Positions 43,975 to 52,068 of a DNA stretch of 64,000 bases are shown here, one piece after another. Every line of letters starts with the position of its first letter. Position 1 is the first letter of the stretch. Made by a program: the position numbers and the translations under genes. The notes under the pieces are model-generated. The model searched no databases, had not been told where the DNA came from, and saw only the letters and a list, made by a program, of their open reading frames with translations. The stretch comes from Egerieenecus merdigallinarum (GTDB lineage: Bacteria; Bacillota; Clostridia; Christensenellales; Aristaeellaceae), in NCBI GenBank assembly GCA_018711985.1, contig DVHS01000122.1:1-64000 (forward strand). The letters run 5' to 3'.

Positions 43975-45792
43975 GTGGAAAAGCTTGCAGCCTTAAAGAT
44001 GTATTTTGGCCATGACGCTTTCCGGCCGGGGCAGGAACCGCTGATTGATGCGCTGCTGCAAGGGCGGGACGCCCTGGGCGTCATGCCCACCGGCGCGGGA
44101 AAGTCCATGTGCTATCAAATTCCGGCACTGATGCTGGAGGGCACGGCGCTGGTGGTTTCTCCGCTGATTTCCCTGATGAAGGATCAGGTGGCCGCGCTGA
44201 TTGCCAATGGCGTCCGGGCGGCCTACCTGAACAGCTCGCTGACGCCGGGTCAGATGGAGCGCGCCCTGGAAAACGCGTGCCAGGGGCTGTATAAAATCAT
44301 TTATGTGGCCCCGGAGCGGCTGGATACGGCAGGATTTCTGCGCTTTGCCCAGCAGACGAAAATTTCCCTCATCGCCGTGGACGAGGCGCACTGCGTCAGC
44401 CAATGGGGCCAGGATTTCCGCCCCAACTATCTGAAGATTGCCGACTTTGTGGCCGCCTTGCCCACGCGGCCACCGGTGGGCGCGTTCACGGCCACGGCGA
44501 CGCTTCGGGTCCGGGAGGATATTCATCGCCTGCTTCGGCTGGAAAATCCGCAGGTGTCGGTGACGGGCTTTGACCGGCCGAACCTGTATTTTGAGGTGCT
44601 CCGCCCGAAAAAGCGCTTCCAGACCCTGGTGGAACTGCTGCGGGAGCGCCCCTTCGACAGCGGGGTGATTTATTGCTCCACCCGAAAAAATGTGGAGGAC
44701 GTTTGCGAAAAGCTGGTGGCGGCAGGGTTTGCCGCCGCGCGCTACCATGCGGGATTGACCGATGAGGAGCGTCAGCGCAATCAGGAGGACTTCCAGTACG
44801 ACCGTGCACGGATCATGGTGGCCACCAATGCCTTTGGTATGGGTATTGATAAGTCCAACGTGCGCTACGTCATTCATTACAACATGCCCAAGTCCATGGA
44901 GGCCTATTATCAGGAGGCGGGACGCGCCGGCCGGGACGGCGAGGACGCGGAATGCATCCTGCTGTACAACGGTCAGGACATCATCACTGCCAAGTATCTT
45001 ATCAACAATGGCGAGCCCAACCCGGATCTCACACCCCAGCAGCAGGCAGCCATCCGCTCCCAGGACATGCGCCGCCTGCAACAGATGATTCACTATGCCA
45101 CCGATGACGGATGCCTGCGCGGCGCGATTCTGCGCTACTTTGGCGAACAGGCGCCCGCGCGTTGCGATAACTGTTCCGGCTGTCTGGGTAAACGCTATGC
45201 CCAGGCGGAGGAAGCCGGATTACCTGCCTCAGCCAGGCATCATGATTTGGACACGGCCAAACCCCTGGGCGTGCCGGAGATTAAGCTCCCACCGCCCAAA
45301 AAGAAAAAGCCCGCCGCCGCTCAGGCGGAGGAGCAGGGAGACGATCTGTTCAGCGCTTTGCGTGCCTGCCGTACACGGCTAGCTGCGGAGCGCCGGGTGC
45401 CTGCCTATATTATCCTGGCGGACAGTGCCCTGCGGGATATGGCGCGGCTTCAACCCACCAGCCTGAACGAGATGCTGGGGGTAAAGGGCATGGGCGTGAT
45501 GAAGGCATCCCAGTACGGGGACGCGTTTCTTCAAACGTTGCGGGCCTGGAAGGCGCAACATCCCGCCGCGCCGCGGCCCGGCATGGTACAGACCACCGCC
45601 ATGCGCCGGGAGGCCTACCGGGATGCGCTGATGCAGGGACTCACGCCGGAACATCCCTGGAGCCGGGAGGAGGACGAGCGCCTCCGCCGGGGCTACCTGG
45701 CCGGGGTAACGGTGAAGCAGCTCTGTGCCATTCATCAACGGAAGGAAGACGATATCCGCGCCCGGCTCAGATCCCTGGGTCTGGCGATATGA
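43975..45792 (+). CDS. recQ: ATP-dependent DNA helicase RecQ
   Basis: 605 residues. GTG start at 43975 (MEKLAALKMYFGHDAFRPGQ) is set by AAGGAGG at ideal distance. Helicase core: MPTGAGKSMCYQIPAL (Walker A), VDEAHCVSQWGQDFRPNYLK (DEAH box plus aromatic loop), ATATLRVREDI, VIYCSTRKNVEDV, AFGMGIDKSNVRYVIHYNMP, QEAGRAGRDG. Zinc site CLRGAILRYFGEQAPARCDNC. The winged-helix part appears reduced; an HRDC domain (ADSALRDMARLQPTSLNEML) follows, then a C-terminal extension (HPWSREEDERLRRGYLAGVT) resembling a small HTH. Resolves DNA structures in recombination and repair. Confidence 0.95.
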   Translation: MEKLAALKMYFGHDAFRPGQEPLIDALLQGRDALGVMPTGAGKSMCYQIPALMLEGTALVVSPLISLMKDQVAALIANGVRAAYLNSSLTPGQMERALENACQGLYKIIYVAPERLDTAGFLRFAQQTKISLIAVDEAHCVSQWGQDFRPNYLKIADFVAALPTRPPVGAFTATATLRVREDIHRLLRLENPQVSVTGFDRPNLYFEVLRPKKRFQTLVELLRERPFDSGVIYCSTRKNVEDVCEKLVAAGFAAARYHAGLTDEERQRNQEDFQYDRARIMVATNAFGMGIDKSNVRYVIHYNMPKSMEAYYQEAGRAGRDGEDAECILLYNGQDIITAKYLINNGEPNPDLTPQQQAAIRSQDMRRLQQMIHYATDDGCLRGAILRYFGEQAPARCDNCSGCLGKRYAQAEEAGLPASARHHDLDTAKPLGVPEIKLPPPKKKKPAAAQAEEQGDDLFSALRACRTRLAAERRVPAYIILADSALRDMARLQPTSLNEMLGVKGMGVMKASQYGDAFLQTLRAWKAQHPAAPRPGMVQTTAMRREAYRDALMQGLTPEHPWSREEDERLRRGYLAGVTVKQLCAIHQRKEDDIRARLRSLGLAI

Positions 45793-45823
45793 AATTACAT
45801 CTGAAAACAGGAGGCGGAAACCT

Positions 45824-47320
45824 ATGCAAAAGGCAAAGTTGATACTTGACCGGGATTATCAGATCGGCCAGGTGGACCCGCGTATCTACGGCTCCTTCCT
45901 GGAGCATTTGGGACGCGCCATCTATACCGGTATCTATGAGCCCGGCCACCCCACCGCGGACGAGGAGGGCTTCCGGCAGGACACCCTGCAGCTGGTCAAG
46001 CAGCTGCATGTACCGCTGGTGCGCTGGCCCGGGGGCAATTTCGTTTCCGGCTACCGCTGGGAGGATGGCATTGGCGCGCCTGCGTCCCGCCCCCGCCGCC
46101 CGGAAATGGCATGGTTCTCCACCGAGAGCAATCAGGTGGGCGTGCATGAGTTTGTTTCCTGGGCCAAGAAAGCGGGAACGGACGTGATGATGGCGGTGAA
46201 CCTGGGCACCCGCGGCCCTGACGAGGCCCGGGACCTGGTGGAATACTGCAACCTGGATACCAATACGTACTTCGCCAACCTGCGGCGCAAAAACGGCGCC
46301 AAGGAGCCCTTTGGCGTGAAGCTGTGGTGCCTGGGCAATGAAATGGACGGCCCCTGGCAGATTGGCCATAAAACGGCCCAGGAGTACGCCCGCACCGCCC
46401 ACGAGGCCGGCAAGGTCATGAAGTGGATTGACCCCACCATCGAGCTGGTGGCCTGCGGCTCCTCCAACCTGAACATGCCCACCTTTGGCTACTGGGAGGA
46501 CACGGTGCTGGAGGAGTGCTACGATACCATTGACTACATTTCCATGCACCAGTACTACTCCAATGCCGCGGGCGATACCCCGGAATTCCTGGCCCGCAGC
46601 CTGCACATGGATCAGTTCATCAAGGGCGTGGTGGCCATCTGCGACGCTGCCCAGGCCCGCAAGCACAGCAAGAAGCAGATCAACATCTCCTTTGACGAGT
46701 GGAACGTGTGGTATCACTCCCACGGCCATGACCAGGCCTATTACGATAGCCGGGTGTGGCACGAGGCGCCTCCGCTGCTGGAGGATATCTACACCTTCGA
46801 GGATGCCTTGCTGGTGGGCAGCATGCTCATTACCCTGCTCAAGCATGCGGACCGGGTGAAGGTGGCCTGCCTGGCGCAGCTGGTGAATGTCATCGCGCCC
46901 ATCATGACCCGTCCCGGCGGCGGCGCCTGGTGCAATACCATCTACTGGCCCTATATGCATGCCAGCCTGTATGGCCGCGGCACGGCCCTGCAGCCCCTGG
47001 TGCAAAGCCCCACCTTTGCCACCAAGGAATACGACGCGGTGCCCATGCTGGACTCCGTGGCCATCCTGAATCCCGATGGCGGCGTGACCGTATTCGCCGT
47101 GAACCGGGACGAAAAGGAAGATTTGGCGCTCAATCTGGATCTGCGTGCCTTCCCCACCCTCAAGCCCAAGGAGCACCTGCTGCTGCACCACGACGATATG
47201 CATGCCGTCAATACCGAGGACAATCCCAACAACGTGTCCCCTGTGACCATGCCCCTGCGCGGTGACGAGGTGGAGATCCGCCTACCCGCCCGCAGCTGGA
47301 ACGTCATTCGCCTGGGCTGA
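45824..47320 (+). CDS. Alpha-N-arabinofuranosidase, glycoside hydrolase family 51
   Basis: 498 residues, usual for GH51. N-terminal DPRIYGSFLEHLGRAIYTGI and RWPGGNFVSGYRWEDGIG; acid/base Glu in WCLGNEMDGPWQIGH; nucleophile Glu in NISFDEWNVWYHSH; C-terminal beta domain ends ARSWNVIRLG. Retaining exo-enzyme releasing L-arabinofuranose from arabinan, arabinoxylan or oligosaccharides. No signal peptide: acts on imported oligosaccharides. ATG 45824, SD CAGGAGGCGG, 31 bases after recQ; a terminator follows. Confidence 0.95.
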   Translation: MQKAKLILDRDYQIGQVDPRIYGSFLEHLGRAIYTGIYEPGHPTADEEGFRQDTLQLVKQLHVPLVRWPGGNFVSGYRWEDGIGAPASRPRRPEMAWFSTESNQVGVHEFVSWAKKAGTDVMMAVNLGTRGPDEARDLVEYCNLDTNTYFANLRRKNGAKEPFGVKLWCLGNEMDGPWQIGHKTAQEYARTAHEAGKVMKWIDPTIELVACGSSNLNMPTFGYWEDTVLEECYDTIDYISMHQYYSNAAGDTPEFLARSLHMDQFIKGVVAICDAAQARKHSKKQINISFDEWNVWYHSHGHDQAYYDSRVWHEAPPLLEDIYTFEDALLVGSMLITLLKHADRVKVACLAQLVNVIAPIMTRPGGGAWCNTIYWPYMHASLYGRGTALQPLVQSPTFATKEYDAVPMLDSVAILNPDGGVTVFAVNRDEKEDLALNLDLRAFPTLKPKEHLLLHHDDMHAVNTEDNPNNVSPVTMPLRGDEVEIRLPARSWNVIRLG

Positions 47321-47386
47321 GTGCCTACCCGAACACCATGGAAAGACACGGCGGCAGGGAGATGCCTGGCCGCCGTGGCATACAAC

Positions 47387-47422
47387 AAAAAAACCGGCAA
47401 CGCATTCGTTGCCGGTTTTTTT
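47387..47422. terminator. Bidirectional terminator between GH51 and oxidoreductase genes
   Basis: A7 then CCGGCAACG, CATTC loop, GTTGCCGG and T7; perfect stem, convergent genes on either side. Confidence 0.93.
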
Positions 47423-47431
47423 GAAAAGTGC

Positions 47432-48661
47432 TTATCCCTCAATACCACGTAAAATGGCTTCCATGGTAACGGCCTTGCTTTCGCCGCCCAGGAAACCGCC
47501 CAGATCAAAGGGGAGCTTCCCCTTTTGATAGCATAGCTCCAGCAGGGCGGACAGACGGGGGGAGGTGGGGAACACGCCGCCCTCGTCGGGGGTGTGGGCC
47601 GCGCCGCGCACCAGCTGTAATTCATGCTCCGGCAGGGTGCGTATCCAGCCCGCAGACAGGTACATACCCGTGCACACTGCCACTTCCGCCTTGGCGGAGT
47701 GAACGGAGCAGGGGACAGGCTGACCGCTGCGAAGGCAATCCAGGAAAATCTGCAATTCTTCACGGGGCGGGCAGGCGCAATCTCCGTAGTCGATGATGCC
47801 ATCCTCCGAATGCACGATCAAGCGGGGGTCCTGGCTCCAGTCGCCTTCGGCATAGCCGTGCTCCCACACATAGCGATAGCGGTGCGTATCCCGGCCGGCC
47901 CAGTTGTGGGTGGCGGCCATCAGTACGGACGGGCATTGCGCAGTGCGTACACTGACAACAGCCGTGTCATAGGACTGAATGGCATGGGCGCGGCACCACT
48001 CGCCACGGACGGTTTCCACATCGGCGGCGCTGTCCAGTCCATCGTCACCCAGCAAATACAGCAGGGACTGAAGGGAGTGGCTGGCCTCGTTATGGAGCAC
48101 GCCATCCATAATGCAGCGGCCTTCCTCGTCATAAAAGCGGCCAGCCCAACGGTTGCGCTGGTAGTACAGGTCGCTGCGCCCCGTGAGGGACAGCGCGCGC
48201 ATGGAGATGGGCTTGCCATAGCGTCCCTGCAGTACATCCTGCTTTAGGGAACGCAAGGCCTTGGAATAGCAGTGCTGATAGGCCACAGCCAACTGAAGAC
48301 CCTTTTCCATGGAGAGCTTTTCCAGCGTCAGGGCTTGCACGTAATCCGATGCCAGGGGTTTCTCGCACAGAACATGGCAGCCGTGGGACAAGGCCTCATA
48401 ACATTGCTCAAAATGATGCTGTAAGGGCGAAGCGAGCACAACGGCGTCCGCCTGCATCCCCATCTCTTGAAAGGCCTCACTCAGGCTGGAAGCCAGGGGT
48501 ATTTTGGCCTGCTGCAGCTGTTGCATCAATTCGACGCTGGCATCCTGCCTGGGCTGTACCACGCCAACCAGCTGGGCGTCCAACCCCTCGGACTGGTCGC
48601 GCAGGGCGTGCAGATAGCCTGCCCCGCGCTCGCCCACGCCAACCAGTATGACACGCATCAT
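47432..48661 (-). CDS. Gfo/Idh/MocA family oxidoreductase
   Basis: 409 residues from ATG 48661 (MMRVILVGVGERGAGYLHAL; the second ATG at 48658 is equally possible). Rossmann NAD(P) fold with GVGERG, the EKP motif in HGCHVLCEKPLASDYVQAL supplying the catalytic Lys, and the alpha/beta C-terminal domain (LSLTGRSDLYYQRNRWAGRF, MDGVLHNEASHSLQSLLYLL with its conserved His). Oxidises or reduces sugars, inositols or their derivatives; substrate not assignable. Alone on its strand, with its own promoter and terminator; gene order next to an arabinofuranosidase hints at pentose metabolism. Confidence 0.9.
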   Translation of the reverse strand: MMRVILVGVGERGAGYLHALRDQSEGLDAQLVGVVQPRQDASVELMQQLQQAKIPLASSLSEAFQEMGMQADAVVLASPLQHHFEQCYEALSHGCHVLCEKPLASDYVQALTLEKLSMEKGLQLAVAYQHCYSKALRSLKQDVLQGRYGKPISMRALSLTGRSDLYYQRNRWAGRFYDEEGRCIMDGVLHNEASHSLQSLLYLLGDDGLDSAADVETVRGEWCRAHAIQSYDTAVVSVRTAQCPSVLMAATHNWAGRDTHRYRYVWEHGYAEGDWSQDPRLIVHSEDGIIDYGDCACPPREELQIFLDCLRSGQPVPCSVHSAKAEVAVCTGMYLSAGWIRTLPEHELQLVRGAAHTPDEGGVFPTSPRLSALLELCYQKGKLPFDLGGFLGGESKAVTMEAILRGIEG

Positions 48662-48743
48662 CACTTCATCAACCCTTTCTGCCGATTTTTTGACCCGATC
48701 CATCGGAGTTTTGGGAAGTATGTCACAATTTTCTCATAATGTA

Positions 48744-48772
48744 AGCATACCATTCCCGGACAAAGAACGCAA
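48744..48772 (-). promoter_or_regulatory. Promoter of the Gfo/Idh/MocA gene
   Basis: Minus strand TTGCGT (48772-48767), 17-base spacer, TATGCT (48749-48744). Confidence 0.6.
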
Positions 48773-48884
48773 GTATATTTTTCCATTCTTGGGATGGCGT
48801 GTTATAGACTTTTACGTTGGTAAAGTGATCCCCTCAGGATGGCATACGCCGTTTGTTTGCCTGGTATGCCGGGAAAGCCCAAAT

Positions 48885-49051
48885 AAAAAAAGACGCCCCA
48901 TTGGGCGCGGCAGACTGCCAAAAAACTGCGGAAGCTGTCGGAGGGGTCACCGTCCCCCGGATCTTCATTCGTACAAGACGGCTTTGCCGGCTGCGGCGTG
49001 TGGAAGAAGTGGCTCCTGCCATTTTTCCACACGTTGCGGCACGCTATTGGA
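48885..49051 (-). repeat. Dispersed intergenic repeat, copy C (minus orientation)
   Basis: Read on the minus strand: GCGTGCCGCAA then hairpin CGTGTGGAA/TTCCACACG, CGGCAAAGCCGTCTTGTACG with GAATGAA, CCCCTCCGACA, TTTTTTGGCAGTCTG, and finally a hairpin CGCCCAATGGGGCG followed by T7. Same module order as copy A. It sits directly downstream of the murA-DUF6171 genes and may be their 3' untranslated region with terminator. Confidence 0.7.
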
Positions 49052-49072
49052 CGCGGGAAGGCGGCCCCTATG

Positions 49073-49321
49073 CTACCACCGGGGCGGCGTAGCCGGGCAG
49101 CGCAGGCGAACCTTGGCACAGCGGGCCTGCACATAGCACCCGCACAGGGAACAGGTGGCGATGCGCAGATGCGGGCAAGTACGGCACAGGGCCAGGCGCC
49201 GGGCCATCACCGTTTCATCGGCGCGCTCCTGGTCGGGCAGATCCGCCACATAGGCCTCCAGATAGGCTTCCAGCTGGGCAGGCGTGGGAAAAACGGTTTC
49301 GCATAAACGGCAATAGGCCAT
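49073..49321 (-). CDS. Small cysteine-rich zinc-ribbon protein, DUF6171-like
   Basis: 82 residues from ATG 49321 (SD GGAGG). Cysteines: YCRLCETVF near the start, then LCRTCPHLRIATCSLCGCYV and a last Cys in RLRCP. The arrangement (RLxLCRTCPHLR, TCxxCGCYV, CP at the end) fits the DUF6171 family of small clostridial proteins as I remember it; function unknown. The N-terminal part lies 54 bases after murA on the same strand, so they are likely co-transcribed. Ends in Arg-Trp after a Pro-rich tail. Confidence 0.8.
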   Translation of the reverse strand: MAYCRLCETVFPTPAQLEAYLEAYVADLPDQERADETVMARRLALCRTCPHLRIATCSLCGCYVQARCAKVRLRCPATPPRW

Positions 49322-49375
49322 GGCAGCATACCTCCATGGCAGCATCTTACCATGTCCCAAACGAATGCGCAAGGC

Positions 49376-50647
49376 TTAACCGTTGGCGCTGCTCCAGCCG
49401 TCCTCGGTTGCCTCCTCAATATCCGCGCCCAGTTCCCGCAGCATGCCGGGCAGGTTTTCATATCCCCGGGCAATATGACCGTGGGGGTCGGAGAGCAGCG
49501 TTTCCCCCTGGGCCAGCAGGCCTGCCAGCATCAACGCCGCCCCTCCACGTAAATCGGTGCTGGTCACGGCGGCGCCTTGCAGCGGATAGCCGCCCTCCAC
49601 CAGGGCGATGCGGTCCTCAATGCGGATTCTGGCGCCCAGCCGTGCCAACTCCCGGGCATGCATGAAACGGTTTTCAAATATGGTTTCGCAAAATACCGAC
49701 GCCCCACGGCTGCACAGGGCCAGCGCCATCATGGGGGCTTGCATATCCGTAGGAAAGCCCGGATAGGTCAGCGTGCGCACTTGTATGGGGTTTTTGGCCC
49801 GGCCGGAGATGCGCAGACCCGCCTGGCTTTCCCGGAAATCCATGCCGGCCTCCCGCAGCTTGTACAGTACGGCCCGCATGTGATCCGGGCGGATGTTGCG
49901 CAGAAATACGCTGCCCTGGGTCATGCCCACCGCGCAGCAGAGAGTTCCCGCCTCAATACGGTCGGGAATGGGCCGGTAAACGCAACCGTGCAGCTCCCGC
50001 ACCCCCTCGATGTAAAGGGTGCTGGTGCCGCAGCCACGTATTTTTGCGCCCATGCGGGAAAGCAACGCGCACAGATCCACGATCTCCGGTTCCTTGGCCG
50101 CATTTTCGATACGGGTAACGCCCTGGGCCAGCACGGCGGCCAACAGGATGTTTTCCGTGGCGCCCACGCTGGGAAAATCCAGGTATACACTGCCCCCGCG
50201 CAGCGTTCCCTGGAGCGTGACGGAACCGGGAGTCAGGGTGGATTCCGCGCCCAGGGCCTGCATACCCTTTAAGTGCAGGTCAATGGGACGCTGCCCAATG
50301 GCGCAGCCGCCGGGCAGCCCTACCCGGGCGTAGCCCGTGCGGGCCAGGAGCGGGCCCATGACCAGTACCGAAGCCCGCATGCGGCTAAGCAAATCCTCTT
50401 CCACCGGGGAGACCGGCTCCGGGGTAAACAGGGTCAGCGCATCCCCTTCCCGGCAAATCTGCGCGCCGCAGTCTTGCAAAATGGCCCAGAGGGTATCCAC
50501 GTCCGTCAGGTGGGGCACGCCTTCGATCCGTAGCGGTTCCCGGGTCAAAAGCCCCGCGCACAATATGGGCAGCACCGCGTTTTTCGCGGTATGTATCTCC
50601 AGCTCGCCCCGCAGCCGCTCCGCGTGGCGTATCCGATAAAGAGCCAT
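49376..50647 (-). CDS. murA: UDP-N-acetylglucosamine 1-carboxyvinyltransferase (MurA)
   Basis: 423 residues. Adds enolpyruvate from PEP to UDP-GlcNAc, first committed step of peptidoglycan synthesis. Lys-Asn of the active site in HTAKNAVLPILCAGLL; the fosfomycin-target Cys in GLPGGCAIGQRPIDLH (Cys present, so fosfomycin sensitivity of the enzyme is expected); PGFPTDMQAPMMAL carries the catalytic Asp region. ATG 50647 with SD AGGAGG. The residue pairing TAKNAV rather than the common GAKNAA is a minor variation. Clostridia often have two MurA paralogues; which one this is cannot be told here. Confidence 0.94.
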   Translation of the reverse strand: MALYRIRHAERLRGELEIHTAKNAVLPILCAGLLTREPLRIEGVPHLTDVDTLWAILQDCGAQICREGDALTLFTPEPVSPVEEDLLSRMRASVLVMGPLLARTGYARVGLPGGCAIGQRPIDLHLKGMQALGAESTLTPGSVTLQGTLRGGSVYLDFPSVGATENILLAAVLAQGVTRIENAAKEPEIVDLCALLSRMGAKIRGCGTSTLYIEGVRELHGCVYRPIPDRIEAGTLCCAVGMTQGSVFLRNIRPDHMRAVLYKLREAGMDFRESQAGLRISGRAKNPIQVRTLTYPGFPTDMQAPMMALALCSRGASVFCETIFENRFMHARELARLGARIRIEDRIALVEGGYPLQGAAVTSTDLRGGAALMLAGLLAQGETLLSDPHGHIARGYENLPGMLRELGADIEEATEDGWSSANG

Positions 50648-50796
50648 GGCGCACCTCCTGCCATGCAGTATGCGACGCAAAGGCAGGATTCATGCGGATA
50701 TTGCGAAAGATTCAGCGCGTTAAAATAGCGGCGGAAGCCACTTTCCCGCAAAAGACATTTGGCCGGGAGGCCATCTGAAATGGTCAGGAATGAAAT

Positions 50797-50895
50797 TTGC
50801 AAGCAAAATCAACGCCCCGTTGGACACGAAGGCAAGCCGGAGACACTGCGGTCCCTCCCCGGCGTTTGTTTGACAGTGTGAGATTGCAGCCTTTT
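50797..50895 (+). repeat. Dispersed intergenic repeat, copy D (partial, plus orientation)
   Basis: Shares CAAGCAAAATCAAC exactly with copy A, then CGCCCCGTTGG against CGCCCCGTCGG, CTGCGGTCCCTCC against CTGCGGCCCCTCC, and TTTGACAGTGTG at the end. Lies between divergent murA and ctsR, so unlike the other copies it does not follow a gene. Confidence 0.6.
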
Positions 50896-50919
50896 TCCCA
50901 CGCTGACAAAGACTGCCTC

Positions 50920-50948
50920 TTGCATAGCATCAAAAAATGTGTTATACT
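50920..50948 (+). promoter_or_regulatory. Promoter of the ctsR-mcsA-mcsB-clpC operon
   Basis: TTGCAT (50920-50925), 17-base spacer, TATACT (50943-50948). Confidence 0.75.
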
Positions 50949-50954
50949 GCATAA

Positions 50955-50978
50955 AGTCAAAGAAAGTCAGTCTTTGAC
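50955..50978 (+). promoter_or_regulatory. CtsR operator
   Basis: Heptad AGTCAAA, spacer GAA, second heptad AGTCAGT: matches the CtsR consensus RGTCAAA-NAN-RGTCAAA except for two bases at the end. An inverted heptad-like CTTTGAC follows at 50972-50978. Directly downstream of the -10 box, suited to autorepression. Confidence 0.82.
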
Positions 50979-51001
50979 GGGGGAAGAAATGAGGCGATAC
51001 C

Positions 51002-51475
51002 ATGCGATTAAGCGATACCATTGAGAGTTTTATCAAGCAGCTGCTGTCTCAGGACGAGACGGAGGTGGAGCTGAAGCGGAACGAGCTGGCGGAATATTTT
51101 GGCTGCGCACCTTCGCAGATCAATTATGTGCTGGCCACACGCTTTACCCCCGACCACGGGTATGTCATTGAGAGCCGGCGCGGCGGAGGCGGATACATCC
51201 GCATTGTGCGGGTGGTCCAGTCCACGGGCCAGCACTTGCTGTATCTGATACATGAGCGCATTGGTGAGACCATCAGTGAAACGGAGGCGGCGCACATCAT
51301 TGGTCAGCTGGCAGAACGCAAGCTGATTACCGCCCAGGAAGCGGACATCATGCGCGCGGCGGTTTCGACCCAGGCGGTATCCGTACCGGTGCCTGACGCG
51401 CTGAAGGATGCGGTGCGCGCCCGTACCCTGAAGAGCATGCTCATTGCCATTGCCAGGCAAAACCGCACGCCCTGA
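51002..51475 (+). CDS. ctsR: Transcriptional repressor CtsR
   Basis: 157 residues. Winged HTH (LSDTIESFIKQLLSQDE, LAEYFGCAPSQINYVLATRF) with the Gly-rich wing ESRRGGGGYIRIVRV that acts as thermosensor in known CtsR, followed by the C-terminal four-helix dimerisation domain. Represses clp genes and its own operon; inactivated by heat or via McsB. ATG 51002 with GAGG site. First gene of the operon. Confidence 0.97.
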   Translation: MRLSDTIESFIKQLLSQDETEVELKRNELAEYFGCAPSQINYVLATRFTPDHGYVIESRRGGGGYIRIVRVVQSTGQHLLYLIHERIGETISETEAAHIIGQLAERKLITAQEADIMRAAVSTQAVSVPVPDALKDAVRARTLKSMLIAIARQNRTP

Positions 51476-51561
51476 GCGCCAAAAGCGCCGCGCCGCCATA
51501 GCATGAAAGGAGAGCGTCTGCCCGACCGCCCCCCTGGGGCGACGTATGGAAGGAGAAAGCT

Positions 51562-52068
51562 ATGCTTTGTGAAGAATGTAAGGTCAACGAGGCCTCGTAC
51601 ACCATTTCGGTCATGGTGGGCGGAGAAATTACCACCCGCCATTTGTGCGGGGACTGCATGGCCAAAATGAATATGGACATTGCCAGCGGGAATATCAAGA
51701 GCCTGCTGTCCACGATATTATCCGCCATCACGGGGGATACTGCCCCTGTGAGCGCCGGGGAGCAGGTGGTTTGCCCACGCTGCCACCTGACGCTGAGCGA
51801 GTTTACCCGCACCGGTCACCTGGGCTGCCCCAAGTGCTATGAGGCTTTCCGGGAGCAGCTGCAACCCATGCTGCTGCAAATCCATGGCCGTGTGCAGCAC
51901 GCGGGCCGGCGGCCCCTGGCCACCGCTGAGGATCAGCGCAAGCGTACCGCGGCGGAAACACTCCAACGGCAAATGGAGCAGGCCGTGGCGCTGGAGGACT
52001 TTGAAACGGCGGCACAGCTGCGGGATCAGCTGCGGGCACTGTCTGCCAACGGGGAGGAAAAAGCATGA
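51562..52068 (+). CDS. mcsA: McsA, activator of McsB (zinc-finger and UVR-motif protein)
   Basis: 168 residues. Two zinc modules: MLCEECKVNEASYTI with HLCGDCMAKM, and VVCPRCHLTLSEFTRTGHLG with CPKCYEAFREQL. C-terminal UVR motif (RQMEQAVALEDFETAAQLRD). McsA binds and activates the arginine kinase McsB and the ClpC complex. ATG 51562 (SD GGAAGGAGA). Its stop overlaps the mcsB start (ATGA), indicating coupling. Confidence 0.96.
   Translation: MLCEECKVNEASYTISVMVGGEITTRHLCGDCMAKMNMDIASGNIKSLLSTILSAITGDTAPVSAGEQVVCPRCHLTLSEFTRTGHLGCPKCYEAFREQLQPMLLQIHGRVQHAGRRPLATAEDQRKRTAAETLQRQMEQAVALEDFETAAQLRDQLRALSANGEEKA

Noticed and set aside
49073..49372. Upstream start for the DUF6171-like gene at 49372
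   Set aside because: No SD there; GGAGG lies before ATG 49321.
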